Shown one piece after another: positions 43,022 to 54,790 of a DNA stretch of 64,000 bases. The DNA is from Lachancea kluyveri NRRL Y-12651 (Eukaryota > Ascomycota > Saccharomycetes > Saccharomycetales > Saccharomycetaceae). Where the stretch lies: NCBI GenBank assembly GCA_000149225.2, contig CM000687.1, positions 548,501 to 612,500 of the forward strand, in the 5' to 3' direction. The position numbers and the translations under genes are program-made. Every line of letters begins with the position of its first letter. The stretch's first letter is position 1. The notes beneath the pieces were generated by a model. It was not told where the DNA came from. It ran no database searches and was given only the letters and a program-made list of their open reading frames with translations.

Positions 43022-43960
43022 ATGTATATTAATCATCCAATCGATCCTTGGCCTGATAATTCTGCCCCCAAGTTGGTCGATAGGATGTCAGGTTCCCTGA
43101 TCCAGCCTGATATCATGGAACGAACCGATCACCTGTTTGGCTTTATAGCTGATAATTCCATCCCACTAGGATCTGAAGCGATAAAAGAGCAAAGTCAAGT
43201 TACACTCGAAATTAAAACTATTCCTTCACCTTCCTCTGAAAAAATTACCAGAACCATGGATTTGGCCTTTCCAGGTCAATTCGGAGATACTTCCGAAGTA
43301 ATTCCTTCATCTCCCCACCTTTATACAGTTTCGGGAGATTCGCCTATTCCGCCCCTAGCTAATTGTCAGGTTGGGCCGTTTGGTATCTTCTCGCCTGTTC
43401 CCAGTCCATTGCCAATGATAAAATGTCACTTGTTACCACGTATGAATACTTCCAACGGTGCAACTCCTTTTGAAAACTGCTTTTTACCAAGTTTACCATC
43501 TCCACCTTCCACTATCATGTGCCCTATTCCAAGCATTCCAGCTACATTTCGACTTTTGCCATCAACAATAAGCTTCTATCCAATATCCCCTTTACCAATA
43601 ACTGGTGGTTTTCCAGGGCCTGTTATGTTAACGTCTACTCATCCAAATCTGAACTCACCAATGAGCGCAGTGGTTTCTCAACTACAGAATATTAGCAACC
43701 AGTTGTGTTACTATTTCTCAAAGGAGAATTTGGTCAAAGATCGATATTTGAAAGAACATATGGATGAAGAAGGATTTGTTCCTATCAGCTTGCTTTCTAT
43801 GTTCCCTAAGCTTGTGAAAATGACCAGTGGGTTGACTGCAATAGAGCGTCACGGTATAGTAACCAGATCATTGAATTTAACGCCAGATTTCTTTGAAGTA
43901 CATAATAACGAGAAAGTCAGACTGCGCCATAACTGGAGACAATGGATCTATCCTAGATAA
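43022..43960 (+). CDS. La-motif (LAM) RNA-binding protein, Sro9/Slf1-like
   Basis: A 312-residue protein. The C-terminal 90 residues form a La motif: SQLQNISNQLCYYFSKENLV, then KDRYLKEHMDEEGFVPISLL, and a closing RLRHNWRQWIYPR. The aromatic Tyr-Phe-Ser core is the RNA-contact signature. The N-terminal 220 residues are low-complexity, rich in Pro, Ser and Ile (SPVPSPLPM, SLPSPPS). No RRM is present. S. cerevisiae has two cytoplasmic LAM proteins, Sro9 and Slf1, which bind mRNA and polysomes, neither at this locus. It may be an extra paralog or a relocated one. It directly follows the LTR and tRNA gene, a rearrangement-prone site. Confidence 0.82.
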   Translation: MYINHPIDPWPDNSAPKLVDRMSGSLIQPDIMERTDHLFGFIADNSIPLGSEAIKEQSQVTLEIKTIPSPSSEKITRTMDLAFPGQFGDTSEVIPSSPHLYTVSGDSPIPPLANCQVGPFGIFSPVPSPLPMIKCHLLPRMNTSNGATPFENCFLPSLPSPPSTIMCPIPSIPATFRLLPSTISFYPISPLPITGGFPGPVMLTSTHPNLNSPMSAVVSQLQNISNQLCYYFSKENLVKDRYLKEHMDEEGFVPISLLSMFPKLVKMTSGLTAIERHGIVTRSLNLTPDFFEVHNNEKVRLRHNWRQWIYPR

Positions 43961-44392
43961 AGTATCTGATTGTAATACCAATCATTCTGTACTACTTTTT
44001 TATATTGGGTTCTAGCTACATTCTTATTACCTGAGTATTTTTTTTTTTCTTTTTCTTGTTTCTTATAATTTTTGTGGCATTGATTTATGTATATAGCCAT
44101 AAACTAATTTTTTTATTCGATTGTTCTTAAAGTTTAAAATGGTCATATAAACAACGAACAGAATTAGTCTTAAATGTATGTACAGCTTTATTTTTTTTTT
44201 TGAGCTCGAGACCCCCAGAAGATATCAATACGAGATCATTCACTTGAGACATGTATATACCGGCGCGTCACTTTTAGCTAGCGCTGACACTACCTTTGAA
44301 TATCTTAATTAAGTAATCTTTAGTTCAGCTTCGTACCCATACGCAGTTAACGAGCTTATTCTCTATATACAGTAGTTTATACTTAAAAGCTC
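43961..44392. other. Intergenic, convergent 3' ends of La-motif gene and COQ8
   Basis: A 432-bp AT-rich interval between converging genes. T-tracts near 44038-44049 and 44190-44201 suggest 3'-end signals. Nothing else was recognised. Confidence 0.45.
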
Positions 44393-46117
44393 TTATTTTG
44401 AAGTTTCTTCTAAGGCGAAAATATCTTTGAACAATTTTGCGCAATGAACTTTGGCACCCATTCTGGAACATAACAAAAAGACACCGCTGAATTTCCTGTG
44501 CAAGGAATAGGTTTCCTCTGGAGGAGGACATAGCCTTTCACTTAACATTAGACTGATATTGCCCCTGATTCTATCACTAACAGTCTGTGACGTAAAATCA
44601 AACGGCACATCAGAGTCACCGGCAAACGGTTCACCAAGTGTAATAACACTATCGATGTGGGCATCGATCATTGCTTGCGATTCAAGACCGGTTAGATAGC
44701 CCAACTCCTGTGATATTGCACGGACGCCTTTGCGGTCATTTTTTGTAGCAAAAGTCAAGAGTTTTCTATATCTTTTAATGAATTCCTCCGGAAATGGTCT
44801 CGAGGCACCAAAATCCAATAGTTCGACTTTGTTCGTTTTAGAGTCGTAGAGAAAATTGGCCCAATTTGGATCGGTTTGCATATACTTAAACTGGGCAATT
44901 TCTTGCAAGCACAACCTCATGATGTTTTCGCAGATAAAATCTCTTGTTTCCTGAGAAGTACTTTGAGGCAATTTCATTATTTCTGTACCTTGCATCTTGG
45001 ACATCGTTATAATATTTTCGGTGGTCAATTCTGAATAAACGTGAGGAACGGCCAGTGCTGGATCTTGCGATAGTAGTTTTTCAAACTTCTGTATTGCTCG
45101 CGATTCCCTAATATAATCACATTCCCATTTTAGCTCCGTTCTAGCATTGGCAACCGTTTTATCCAAGAATAATCCACGAGGCAACAGCCTACTAGCGGTT
45201 AATAACATCAAAATATTGTTCAAATCTGAATCAATGGAGTTCTTAACACCCGGGTATTGAACTTTGACAACAACCTCCTCACCAGTAGGCAATTTTGCTT
45301 CATGGACCTGGCCAATACTTGCCGCTGCAATCGGTATCTTGTCAAATGTCTGAAACTTATTGGCCCAACTAGATCCAAGCTCTTTGGTCATCAATCTTTC
45401 CAACTGTCTTTGGGGCATATAATTGGCGCTGTTTTGAACACGTGATAGAACGGTGTACAGTTCCTGAGGTAACACCTTCTCGTCTTGAAAAGACATCATC
45501 TGCCCGATTTTCAAAGCTGCACCTCTCATCTTCGAGAACTTCTTGGTTATACGGTCAATGTTGGAATCCGAAAGGATCAGAGATTTCAAGGTTGGTGATT
45601 GACCACGGGACATCTGTGTCAGGCCTTCAGTTGCTGCAGAGATACCGACCCCTGCAGCTAAAGAGCCATAATGAAAAAGCCTTGACAGGCGAGAAGTGGG
45701 TACTTCAGAGCTCTCAAGTTTTTGTTTTTTGGTTTGCTTAGAAAAAGTTAGTATTTCATGTATTTGTGAGAGTATTTATAAATGTCTACTACCTCAACAT
45801 ACTTCTGAATCTGCATCCTTTTGAGTGCTCTTACTGCTCGTCGAGTAGTGTCTAACATTTTTTTTCTTGGTGGACTTCGGACCACTAGCATGCTTTAAAG
45901 AACTAGCACTTGCTCTTGCACCTTCAGAAAGTTTCTTGGCTCTGTTCCACTGCGGATCGTGGAACCATTGGCACTTGGACAACAATGGCCTCGTTAATGT
46001 GGAGTTGGTTAACCATAGCTGGGCCGACTCCCTACCAATTGACCAGGTACCCTTCACAACTTCTTTAAGGGAAGATGCCAGGCATATTGCATGGTACAAC
46101 GTTTGTTTAGAGGTCAT
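44393..46117 (-). CDS. COQ8: Coq8/Abc1, atypical kinase of coenzyme Q biosynthesis, two exons
   Basis: Exon 1 is 46117-45803 and exon 2 is 45736-44393, joined in phase 0, giving 552 residues (S. cerevisiae Coq8/YGL119W: 501). Exon 2 alone opens only as a 406-residue frame from an internal ATG, but the conserved block RLSRLFHYGSLAAGVG lies upstream of that ATG, so an upstream exon is required. UbiB-family marks are KIGQ (181-184), the Ala-rich loop AAAS (242-245) in place of a glycine loop, Lys263, ECDY, NWANFLYD and LLDFGAS. Exon 1 holds a helical basic region, then RHYSTSSKS. It lies in the mitochondrial matrix and supports the CoQ synthome. Exon 1 resembles S. cerevisiae YBR230W-A. Confidence 0.93.
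45737..45802 (-). other. Spliceosomal intron in COQ8
   Basis: A 66-nt intron read on the minus strand. The 5' site is GTATGT (45802-45797), the branch sequence TACTAAC (45753-45747) and the 3' site CTAAG, about 10 nt after the branch box. All three are canonical for budding yeast. Splicing is in phase 0 and restores the conserved Coq8 N-terminal frame. If retained, translation stops two codons into the intron (Val-Cys-stop), giving a 107-residue protein. Confidence 0.93.
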
Positions 46118-48786
<2,669 letters not shown>

Positions 48787-49301
48787 TGATGGTAAGCTCA
48801 CTGTTTCTCATGTCTTGTGTATACTCTTTTGTATAGAATATTAAGAAAATGTATAATAGATTATTTTGTGGGAGCTAACCGTTACAATATGCCCGGTGAA
48901 AGCCAACTTGAATTACTTTTCCTTTTTATATCCTGGACTAATAGGTTATGAGAAGGTGGATTGAGCGCGTGTTAATCATGAGCTACACACCATATGCCTT
49001 TCATTTTCTTTCCACGTATAACGTCAGTGTTAACCTTTGCAGTGGTCGTTTCTGTGGTTTCCTCAGGACTCTTTGCCCGAAAAACCCGCGTCACTAAGCA
49101 CAAAGGGCCTTGATTGGGATAACATTTGTTGAAGGGACAGATATAAGGGGACGTGTGAGGTTTAAGTCTTATTTCAAAATACGTTGCTTTATTTTTGTGG
49201 ATTTTACGAATTCTTCAAGGTATTTCCAAGGAGTATTTCATAACAAGATTGTTAGGTCAGAGCTTTAATTTATTTTCCGACCCAAACCAAGTACGCATCT
49301 A
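48787..49301. other. Intergenic PRP43 to GPG1
   Basis: A 515-bp region between two plus-strand genes. Nothing beyond AT-rich flanks was recognised. Confidence 0.45.
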
Positions 49302-49745
49302 ATGCCCAGATCAACCACCGAATTTGGTGCTACAGGCTCCACAGGCTCCACAGGCTCCAAAGGTCCCCAAATGTTCTTTTTGTTAAGCGATGGCCCTCAT
49401 GCAGCGGATATACTTGCCTTTATACAGGTTCAAGGAAGCATCAACGATGCTAAAAGAGAATTAAAAATGGTTAATGATTTAATGGCTCGCTTGAGGGATG
49501 TTGGAAGCCTTACTCATTATGAAACTCAATCACGTACTCGCGACCCTCAGAATTTAATGCTAAGACTTGTAGAAAAACGAGAGCAAGCTAGGGAGATTCA
49601 ACACGACGTGATGACGTTACGACTAGAACAAAAACATTTAAGTCTTGGCGATATTTTTGAAGAGTTAGATCGTGAATTGCTCCGAACAGATATTCTGTTA
49701 GGTGTATATCCCAACAGAAGAAGAAGGTGGAGCTACACCGGATAG
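49302..49745 (+). CDS. GPG1: Probable G-protein gamma-like subunit Gpg1
   Basis: A 147-residue protein. The N-terminus has a Thr-Gly-Ser repeat made by three near-perfect 9-bp units. From about residue 24 (MFFLLSDGPHAADILAFIQ) it is alpha-helical and charged, with coiled-coil potential (SINDAKRELKMVNDLMARL, then LRLEQKHLSLGDIFEELDRE). It lies between PRP43 and NAB2, the place of S. cerevisiae GPG1 (YGL121C, 126 aa), a proposed gamma subunit that works with kelch proteins Gpb1/Gpb2 and Gpa2 in glucose-cAMP signalling. The ATG at codon 24 could be the start instead, giving a protein closer to the S. cerevisiae length. Confidence 0.8.
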   Translation: MPRSTTEFGATGSTGSTGSKGPQMFFLLSDGPHAADILAFIQVQGSINDAKRELKMVNDLMARLRDVGSLTHYETQSRTRDPQNLMLRLVEKREQAREIQHDVMTLRLEQKHLSLGDIFEELDRELLRTDILLGVYPNRRRRWSYTG

Positions 49746-50424
49746 ACCATCTCGTCCAGAAACAGCATACTATGGGAAAACATTGTTTATAGTAAGAAGC
49801 GAAATAACACAAGTACTTTATACAGCACAGAATATTTTCTTGAACAAGTCTCCCCTCATTATTTATGATAACCGAAACACCAGGCTATGTATAGTCTACA
49901 GTTGCTTTAGAAGTAATAACATGAATGCAAGCACCGCATTAGCCAAACCATTCTAGTTTATCTAACAAGGAACAAAAAGATGAAACAAAAGTGATGAATT
50001 TTTCACAAGCATAACCTCCTACTTCCTGTCTTCCCCTTAAATGAAGGCATACTACGTTATAGCTCGTCCCTAATCGAATTGATTTAAAATTCACATAAAA
50101 GTCATCGCAATAGTGTCGAAAAAAAGTGACTCTCCCCTTCTTTGAGGAGATACTTGCTGACAACTAAAAGACCATCGTTCAAATATTCAAGCTGTCTAGT
50201 TTCCATCCAATGCGATTCTGATCGATCACCACTTCTTCATCATACTGGTTACCACTTCTAGTTTTGAACGAATGTATGAAGTGGCGGGGAACAGTCGTCG
50301 TTTCTTTTTCTCTTCTGTGGAAGCAAGTGGCAAAAATTTTTATAAGAGCAAGCGCCGTGACAAATGGATGCTCTTCCTTCTTCAATTAAGTGGTCATCAA
50401 TTGATTTGAAAGAGAACGTTAACC
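49746..50424. other. Intergenic GPG1 to NAB2
   Basis: A 679-bp interval. Close to NAB2 it has the RRPE-like CAAAAATTTTTA near 50331-50342. Short frames in it look like chance. Confidence 0.45.
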
Positions 50425-51894
50425 ATGTCTAACATACAAGACGATATTAGCAACAACCTGAAGCTAATTGTTGCTGAAAAGCTCAAGACTTTACAAAACT
50501 TCAACGAAGATGTCAATTATGTCGCTGAATACATCGTCCTATTGATGTCCAACGGTGGAAACGTCGATTCGGTCGTGCAAGAATTGACATCTTTGTTTGA
50601 CTCCGTAAGTGCAGATGCCTTGAAACAAGTTGTTGAGAGTGCTTTCTTTGCTTTGGGTCTGTTGCAATCCGGCGAATCACTGCAATCTGTTGTTTCAAAA
50701 ATTCAGAATAACAACTCATCGTCCACATCCGATTCGAATACTGCTCCTGCGCCTGCTTCCACAGCTACGTCATCCTCAGCCCCTATTACTCAACCAGAAT
50801 CCGATGCGTCTTTCAGCACAGCCTTTCCTCAACAACAGCCAAAGTCAGCCTTTGATGGTTTAGTTGCTATTCCTTCTATGCCATCTGGCAGCCTCGGCAG
50901 GAGAGGTGGCCGTGAAGGCGGTGTTGGAAAGTTTGGTGCCCGTGGTGGCAGGAACAATGATAGTCATAGTAGTAGAAGAGCTAATGCTTTGGCCAAGGCT
51001 TTAGGTATGGAAAATGGGGGTGGCAACATCAACATTACACAGAAGAAGGAAGGTCGTTGTAAACTATTCCCCCGCTGTCCATTAGGCAAACAGTGCCCGC
51101 ATGCGCACCCAACCAAGGTCTGCAACCAATATCCAAATTGTCCAAATGCCCCAGGCACTTGCAACTTTTTACATCCAAATGAAGATGTCGAGTTGATGAA
51201 GGATATCGAAAAGACTAGAGAAGAGTACCGGGAAAAAAGGGCTGCTCAAAGAGCTAAGCCAGTGAATACCGGCATAGTGCTGTGCAAATTTGGTTCATTG
51301 TGTTCTAATCCACAATGTCCATTCGGTCATCCAACACCGGCCAATGAAGATGCAAAGGTTCTCACCTTTATCTGGTGTCCAGAGAACTTGAATTGTCAAA
51401 ACCCTGCGTGCGACAAAGCACACAGCTCTTTGTCCAAGATCAAGAGTGTCAAACCTCTGGCTGCTTTGAAGCCACCACGTCAAGTGATCGAAAAGTCTTT
51501 GGAACAATGTAAATTTGGTCAGAATTGTACCAACAAACGTTGTAAGTATAGACACGCCCGTTCCCATATCATGTGTCGTGAAGGTGCTAACTGTACCAGG
51601 ATTGACTGTCTGTTTGGGCATCCAATCGATGAGGATTGTAGATTCGGCATTGAATGTAAGAACATTTATTGTCTTTTCAAACACCCAGAGGGTAGACAAC
51701 TACCTGAAAAGCCAACAGGAAACAATAGTGGCAATAACAGTAACAATAGCTTCAATGCCACTGCCAGCAATACTTGGGTCAATCCTGCTCTTGCCGGAGG
51801 CAATAGTTCTTCCAACGAGAGGCCGTTTGCTATTGCCGAAGGTGCAGATATCGAAACTGCCCCTCCTCAGGAAAACGACACCGTGATGAACTGA
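50425..51894 (+). CDS. NAB2: Nuclear poly(A)-binding protein Nab2
   Basis: A 489-residue protein. The N-terminal ~95 residues are the PWI-like helical domain that binds Mlp1; then comes a Ser/Ala/Pro/Gln-rich linker, an RGG region (RRGGREGGVGKFGARGGRNN) that binds the importin Kap104, and seven CCCH zinc fingers between about 210 and 425. The fingers are visible as repeats like CKFGSLCSNPQCPFGHP. S. cerevisiae Nab2 (YGL122C) has 525 residues, with a longer Gln-rich stretch. It controls poly(A) length and mRNA export. In S. cerevisiae Nab2 represses its own mRNA through an A-rich 3' tract; the A-rich 3' region here (52037-52083) could serve that purpose. Confidence 0.96.
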   Translation: MSNIQDDISNNLKLIVAEKLKTLQNFNEDVNYVAEYIVLLMSNGGNVDSVVQELTSLFDSVSADALKQVVESAFFALGLLQSGESLQSVVSKIQNNNSSSTSDSNTAPAPASTATSSSAPITQPESDASFSTAFPQQQPKSAFDGLVAIPSMPSGSLGRRGGREGGVGKFGARGGRNNDSHSSRRANALAKALGMENGGGNINITQKKEGRCKLFPRCPLGKQCPHAHPTKVCNQYPNCPNAPGTCNFLHPNEDVELMKDIEKTREEYREKRAAQRAKPVNTGIVLCKFGSLCSNPQCPFGHPTPANEDAKVLTFIWCPENLNCQNPACDKAHSSLSKIKSVKPLAALKPPRQVIEKSLEQCKFGQNCTNKRCKYRHARSHIMCREGANCTRIDCLFGHPIDEDCRFGIECKNIYCLFKHPEGRQLPEKPTGNNSGNNSNNSFNATASNTWVNPALAGGNSSSNERPFAIAEGADIETAPPQENDTVMN

Positions 51895-52439
51895 ATTACA
51901 ATGGGCTAGGTATTTTGTACTATTTTGATGGGGCAATACTTAAAGATTAGAAAAAGGGGACGATTATGAAGGAGCTTTATTTGTTGGTGTGTTATTATAT
52001 TTGATTGATTTATTATCATTAGTTTTTACAGTATAAAAAAAAAAAACAAAAAAAAAAAAAAAAAAAGAGAAAGAAGAAGAAGTAAAATAAAAGACAAGAA
52101 ATAAAACAAAACAAAATAAACAGTAGAGCTGGGCAGCTAGCTTCTTAATCCTGTAGAGAACTTGTAAAATGATAATCCTTGAGTGTAGGTAACTTGTGAT
52201 TTGCGTAGGATCAGTAAGACAACTTTTTCTCGGTTTGGAAACTACTGGGCTATTAAAAGTTTTTAAAGCACTAGACGTTTTCAAAAGTTTTGAGCAAGCT
52301 TTGATCAAAAACCTAAGAAAAAAAAAAACAACTTGAAAAAAGAATAAAACCTTTTTAAATACATAAAAACCCTGATAAATTTATACAAACTACACAGTCA
52401 ATCGTGTACTTCTTTAGAAAGGAGGGGCGATCAATGCAT
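51895..52439. other. Intergenic, convergent NAB2/RPS2 3' region with A-rich tract
   Basis: A 545-bp interval between converging genes. On the plus strand 52037-52083 is almost pure A/G, with A-runs of about ten and nineteen, followed by GAAGAAGAAG. As part of the NAB2 3' UTR this would be a long encoded A-tract. Confidence 0.6.
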
Positions 52440-53222
52440 TTAGAATCTCTTCTTTTGAGCAGAAGCTTCGTCAGAGTAGACATCCAATGGAGATAGAGCC
52501 AATGGTTGTTCGTTCCACAAGTCTGGGGTCAAGAAACCGTAAGTGTTACCGATGGCAACGAAAGCGGCCTTCAAAGTGTTTTCCAAAGTTCTGGTAGAAC
52601 CGGTGGAGGAAGTGTAAACATCTTCAACACCAGCCAATTGCATCAACTTCTTAACAGCTGGAGAAGCAACGATACCGGAACCTCTTGGAGCTGGAATCAA
52701 TCTGACGGTGACGGAACCAGACTTACCAGAGGTCTTGGTAGCCAAAGAGTGTGGTTGACCCAAGTTGGAACCCCAGTAACCTCTTCTGATTGGGATGATG
52801 GACAACTTGGCAATGATGATACCAGCTCTGATGGCGGAAGCAACTTCCTTGGCGGTCTTAATACCCAAACCAACGTGACCGTTGGAGTCACCAACGACAA
52901 CGACAGCCTTGAATCTGGTTCTTTGACCGGCTCTGGTTTGCTTTTGAACAGGCTTGATGTTCATAACTTCATCCTTCAAGTTTGGCAACAAAGTGTCAAT
53001 GATTTGGAATTCCTTGACTGGCAAAGAGTGCAAGAAGATTTCTTCAATAGAAGAGATCTTACCGGCCTTGACCAATCTACCCAACTTGGTGACTGGAACC
53101 CAACCCTTTTCTTCGGTTTCTCTTCTACCACCTCTTCTACCTTGACGGCCTCTGTTACGGCCACCGAAACCACCTCTTCTTTGTTGTTGTTGACCTTCTG
53201 GAGCAGCTGGAGCAGCAGACAT
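52440..53222 (-). CDS. RPS2: 40S ribosomal protein S2 (uS5)
   Basis: A 260-residue ribosomal protein (S. cerevisiae YGL123W: 254). The N-terminus is an RGG-type stretch ([18 protein letters not shown]), the target of arginine methylation. It is followed by the S5 domains, with [11 protein letters not shown] and [17 protein letters not shown] as family signatures, and the C-terminus SAQKKRF. It sits at the 40S shoulder near the mRNA entry and affects decoding accuracy. Strongly biased codon use (GGT, AAG, TTG, GTC) marks high expression. No intron. Confidence 0.98.
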   Translation of the reverse strand: MSAAPAAPEGQQQQRRGGFGGRNRGRQGRRGGRRETEEKGWVPVTKLGRLVKAGKISSIEEIFLHSLPVKEFQIIDTLLPNLKDEVMNIKPVQKQTRAGQRTRFKAVVVVGDSNGHVGLGIKTAKEVASAIRAGIIIAKLSIIPIRRGYWGSNLGQPHSLATKTSGKSGSVTVRLIPAPRGSGIVASPAVKKLMQLAGVEDVYTSSTGSTRTLENTLKAAFVAIGNTYGFLTPDLWNEQPLALSPLDVYSDEASAQKKRF

Positions 53223-53672
53223 TGTAATTTCTGATTCGAGTTTCTTGAATGTACTTGTCGGTATGGATCACGGAAAGTTGATGTAGGTAACTTTCAATCG
53301 ACAATTGCTTGGAGGAGAGTAAGAGAGAGAGTAAGAGAGAGTGTAGCAGAGAGTAAGAGAGAATTGCAAGAGCGATGTGGTAACAAGAGTGAAAATTTTT
53401 AGAAACCAGAACGCTATACAGAACCGACGATGGGCCCAGAAAGACACGCAGGAAGGTGAATACAGGTGTCCTGAGACGTTTCTAGCCAACGTCGTGACGT
53501 ACGGCAATCGCCACGGCCAAAACGAAAAAAAAGGCAGATTTTGTGAGTGGGTCGAATCAAAATCCGGCCACACCCGTGATATTCGGACATCAACAGCGCG
53601 GGCTGGAGCAAGAAATCGTAAAGAGAAAAAGAGGTCTCGAAACGTGGGCCGAGATCAGATTAAAATATTGTA

Positions 53673-53684
53673 GTGTACAGGTGT
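53673..53684 (-). promoter_or_regulatory. Possible Rap1 site upstream of RPS2
   Basis: Read on the minus strand it is ACACCTGTACAC, one base off the ribosomal-protein Rap1 consensus ACACCCRTACAY, about 450 bp before the RPS2 ATG. A second weaker candidate is near 53569. Confidence 0.35.
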
Positions 53685-54089
53685 TAAAAATGGCCGCGCA
53701 TATCGTAGATATAAACTCGTGCACCACATTCTGAAAGAGAAAAACAGTCATATATTATCACGACCCCGCGAGGTTTGCTAAACTCCGATAAAAGGCGGGG
53801 ATGGCGCCTGTGCGGACGGCAAATTGCTCGCCTTACCATGCGGTCAGCCATAAGAATTGCTATTGAGGGTAGCAGGCTCTCTTCAATGGAATGGCGTAGA
53901 AGCGGGAAAGGACTGACACGACCAGTTTGCTGTGGACCTTCTTTCAAGACATTTATGATTTCCGGATAGGTTCGGGACGGTGTTTTTGGCTGGAGAGCAA
54001 TCTGACACCACCCATACGTATCTCCTTTCTCTGTAGTATGCCGTGATTTAATGATATCCTTTCTCCCTTAAAAAAAGTAAAAGCGAGAC

Positions 54090-54097
54090 TATATAAA
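54090..54097 (+). promoter_or_regulatory. TATA box upstream of OM14
   Basis: TATATAAA about 93 bp before the OM14 ATG. Confidence 0.5.
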
Positions 54098-54189
54098 GAG
54101 ACGGGAGAGGAACCCCTTGAAGTGCCGTCTTCCACTTTCTCTCCTCGAACTCCAATATTACAACAGTGACAAAGACACATCCACACAAC

Positions 54190-54790
54190 ATGCCAAGGTA
54201 TGTGCAGCTGAAACCTCAGCCCGGTATTCGCAAAAGACAATCGTACTAACAGAATTCCATATTTCAGTGAAGCTAAGATTAAGAAAGAACTCGACCAAGC
54301 CGCTGAAGAATTTACCAAAGATAGCAGATCCTTTGCAGACGTGGCCGCCCACGAGCCAAAGAAGTTGGCCGATGATGCCTCCGAAGAATCCAAGAAGTTT
54401 TCAAAGGAGGCTTCCAAGAAGTTTAGAGACGGTGAAAATTTTGTTGTTGAAAAGTTGAAATCTTTGCAACAATCGCTGTCTTCCGTTCTGGCTTCAGGCG
54501 CCAAAATCGTGTCTAACTCCGTTTCCACGTTGGCAGTTAAGACCAGAGACACTGGTAGCAAGTTCTACTTGGAACTCCAAAACCCATTGGTTGCAGTGAA
54601 CGCCATCTTGGGTGCAGGTGGTCTGTGTGCTTTGCTACATGGTTACGCTGAACATCACACAAGGTACTTGAAGGGTAAGTCCGATTCCGTGATCCTTGCT
54701 ACCGTGAGCGGTGCAGCTGCATTGTTCGTTTTGGATGGTGTCTTGGTCAACAAGTACTACTCCAAATTCGACAAGAAAAAGAAGTTATGA
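54190..54790 (+). CDS. OM14: Mitochondrial outer membrane protein Om14, two exons
   Basis: Exon 1 is only 8 nt (54190-54197, ATGCCAAG) and exon 2 is 54268-54790, giving 176 residues that begin MPSEAKIKKELDQ. The first half is charged and helical with Lys/Glu/Ser heptads (about 10-90). The second half has the membrane segments: LELQNPLVAVNAILGAGGLC, then LKGKSDSVILATVSGAAALF, and LDGVLVNKYYSKFDKKKK. S. cerevisiae Om14 (YBR230C, 134 aa) ends the same way, is an abundant outer-membrane protein linked to porin and Om45, and serves as receptor for ribosome-NAC complexes. Its gene also has an intron after a tiny first exon, so the structure is conserved. Confidence 0.95.
54198..54267 (+). other. 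Spliceosomal intron in OM14
   Basis: A 70-nt intron with 5' site GTATGT (54198-54203), branch box TACTAAC (54244-54250) and 3' site TTTCAG ending at 54267. Splicing joins ATGCCAAG to TGAAGCTAAG in frame. Confidence 0.96.

Larger units (their letters stand above)
53223..54189. other. Divergent promoter RPS2/OM14
   Basis: A 967-bp interval. Near RPS2 it has an imperfect GAGAGTAAGAGA repeat (about 53315-53365). A Rap1-like site and a TATA box are listed separately. No RNA gene was recognised. Confidence 0.5.

Noticed and set aside
44393-45613. COQ8 starting at the internal ATG 45613 as a 406-residue protein
   Set aside because: Conserved Coq8 sequence continues in frame upstream of that ATG and a full set of splice signals connects it to exon 1.
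45794-46117. A stand-alone 107-residue gene upstream of COQ8
   Set aside because: The frame ends two codons inside a canonical intron and joins COQ8 in phase. It is treated as exon 1, with the short protein only as an intron-retention product.
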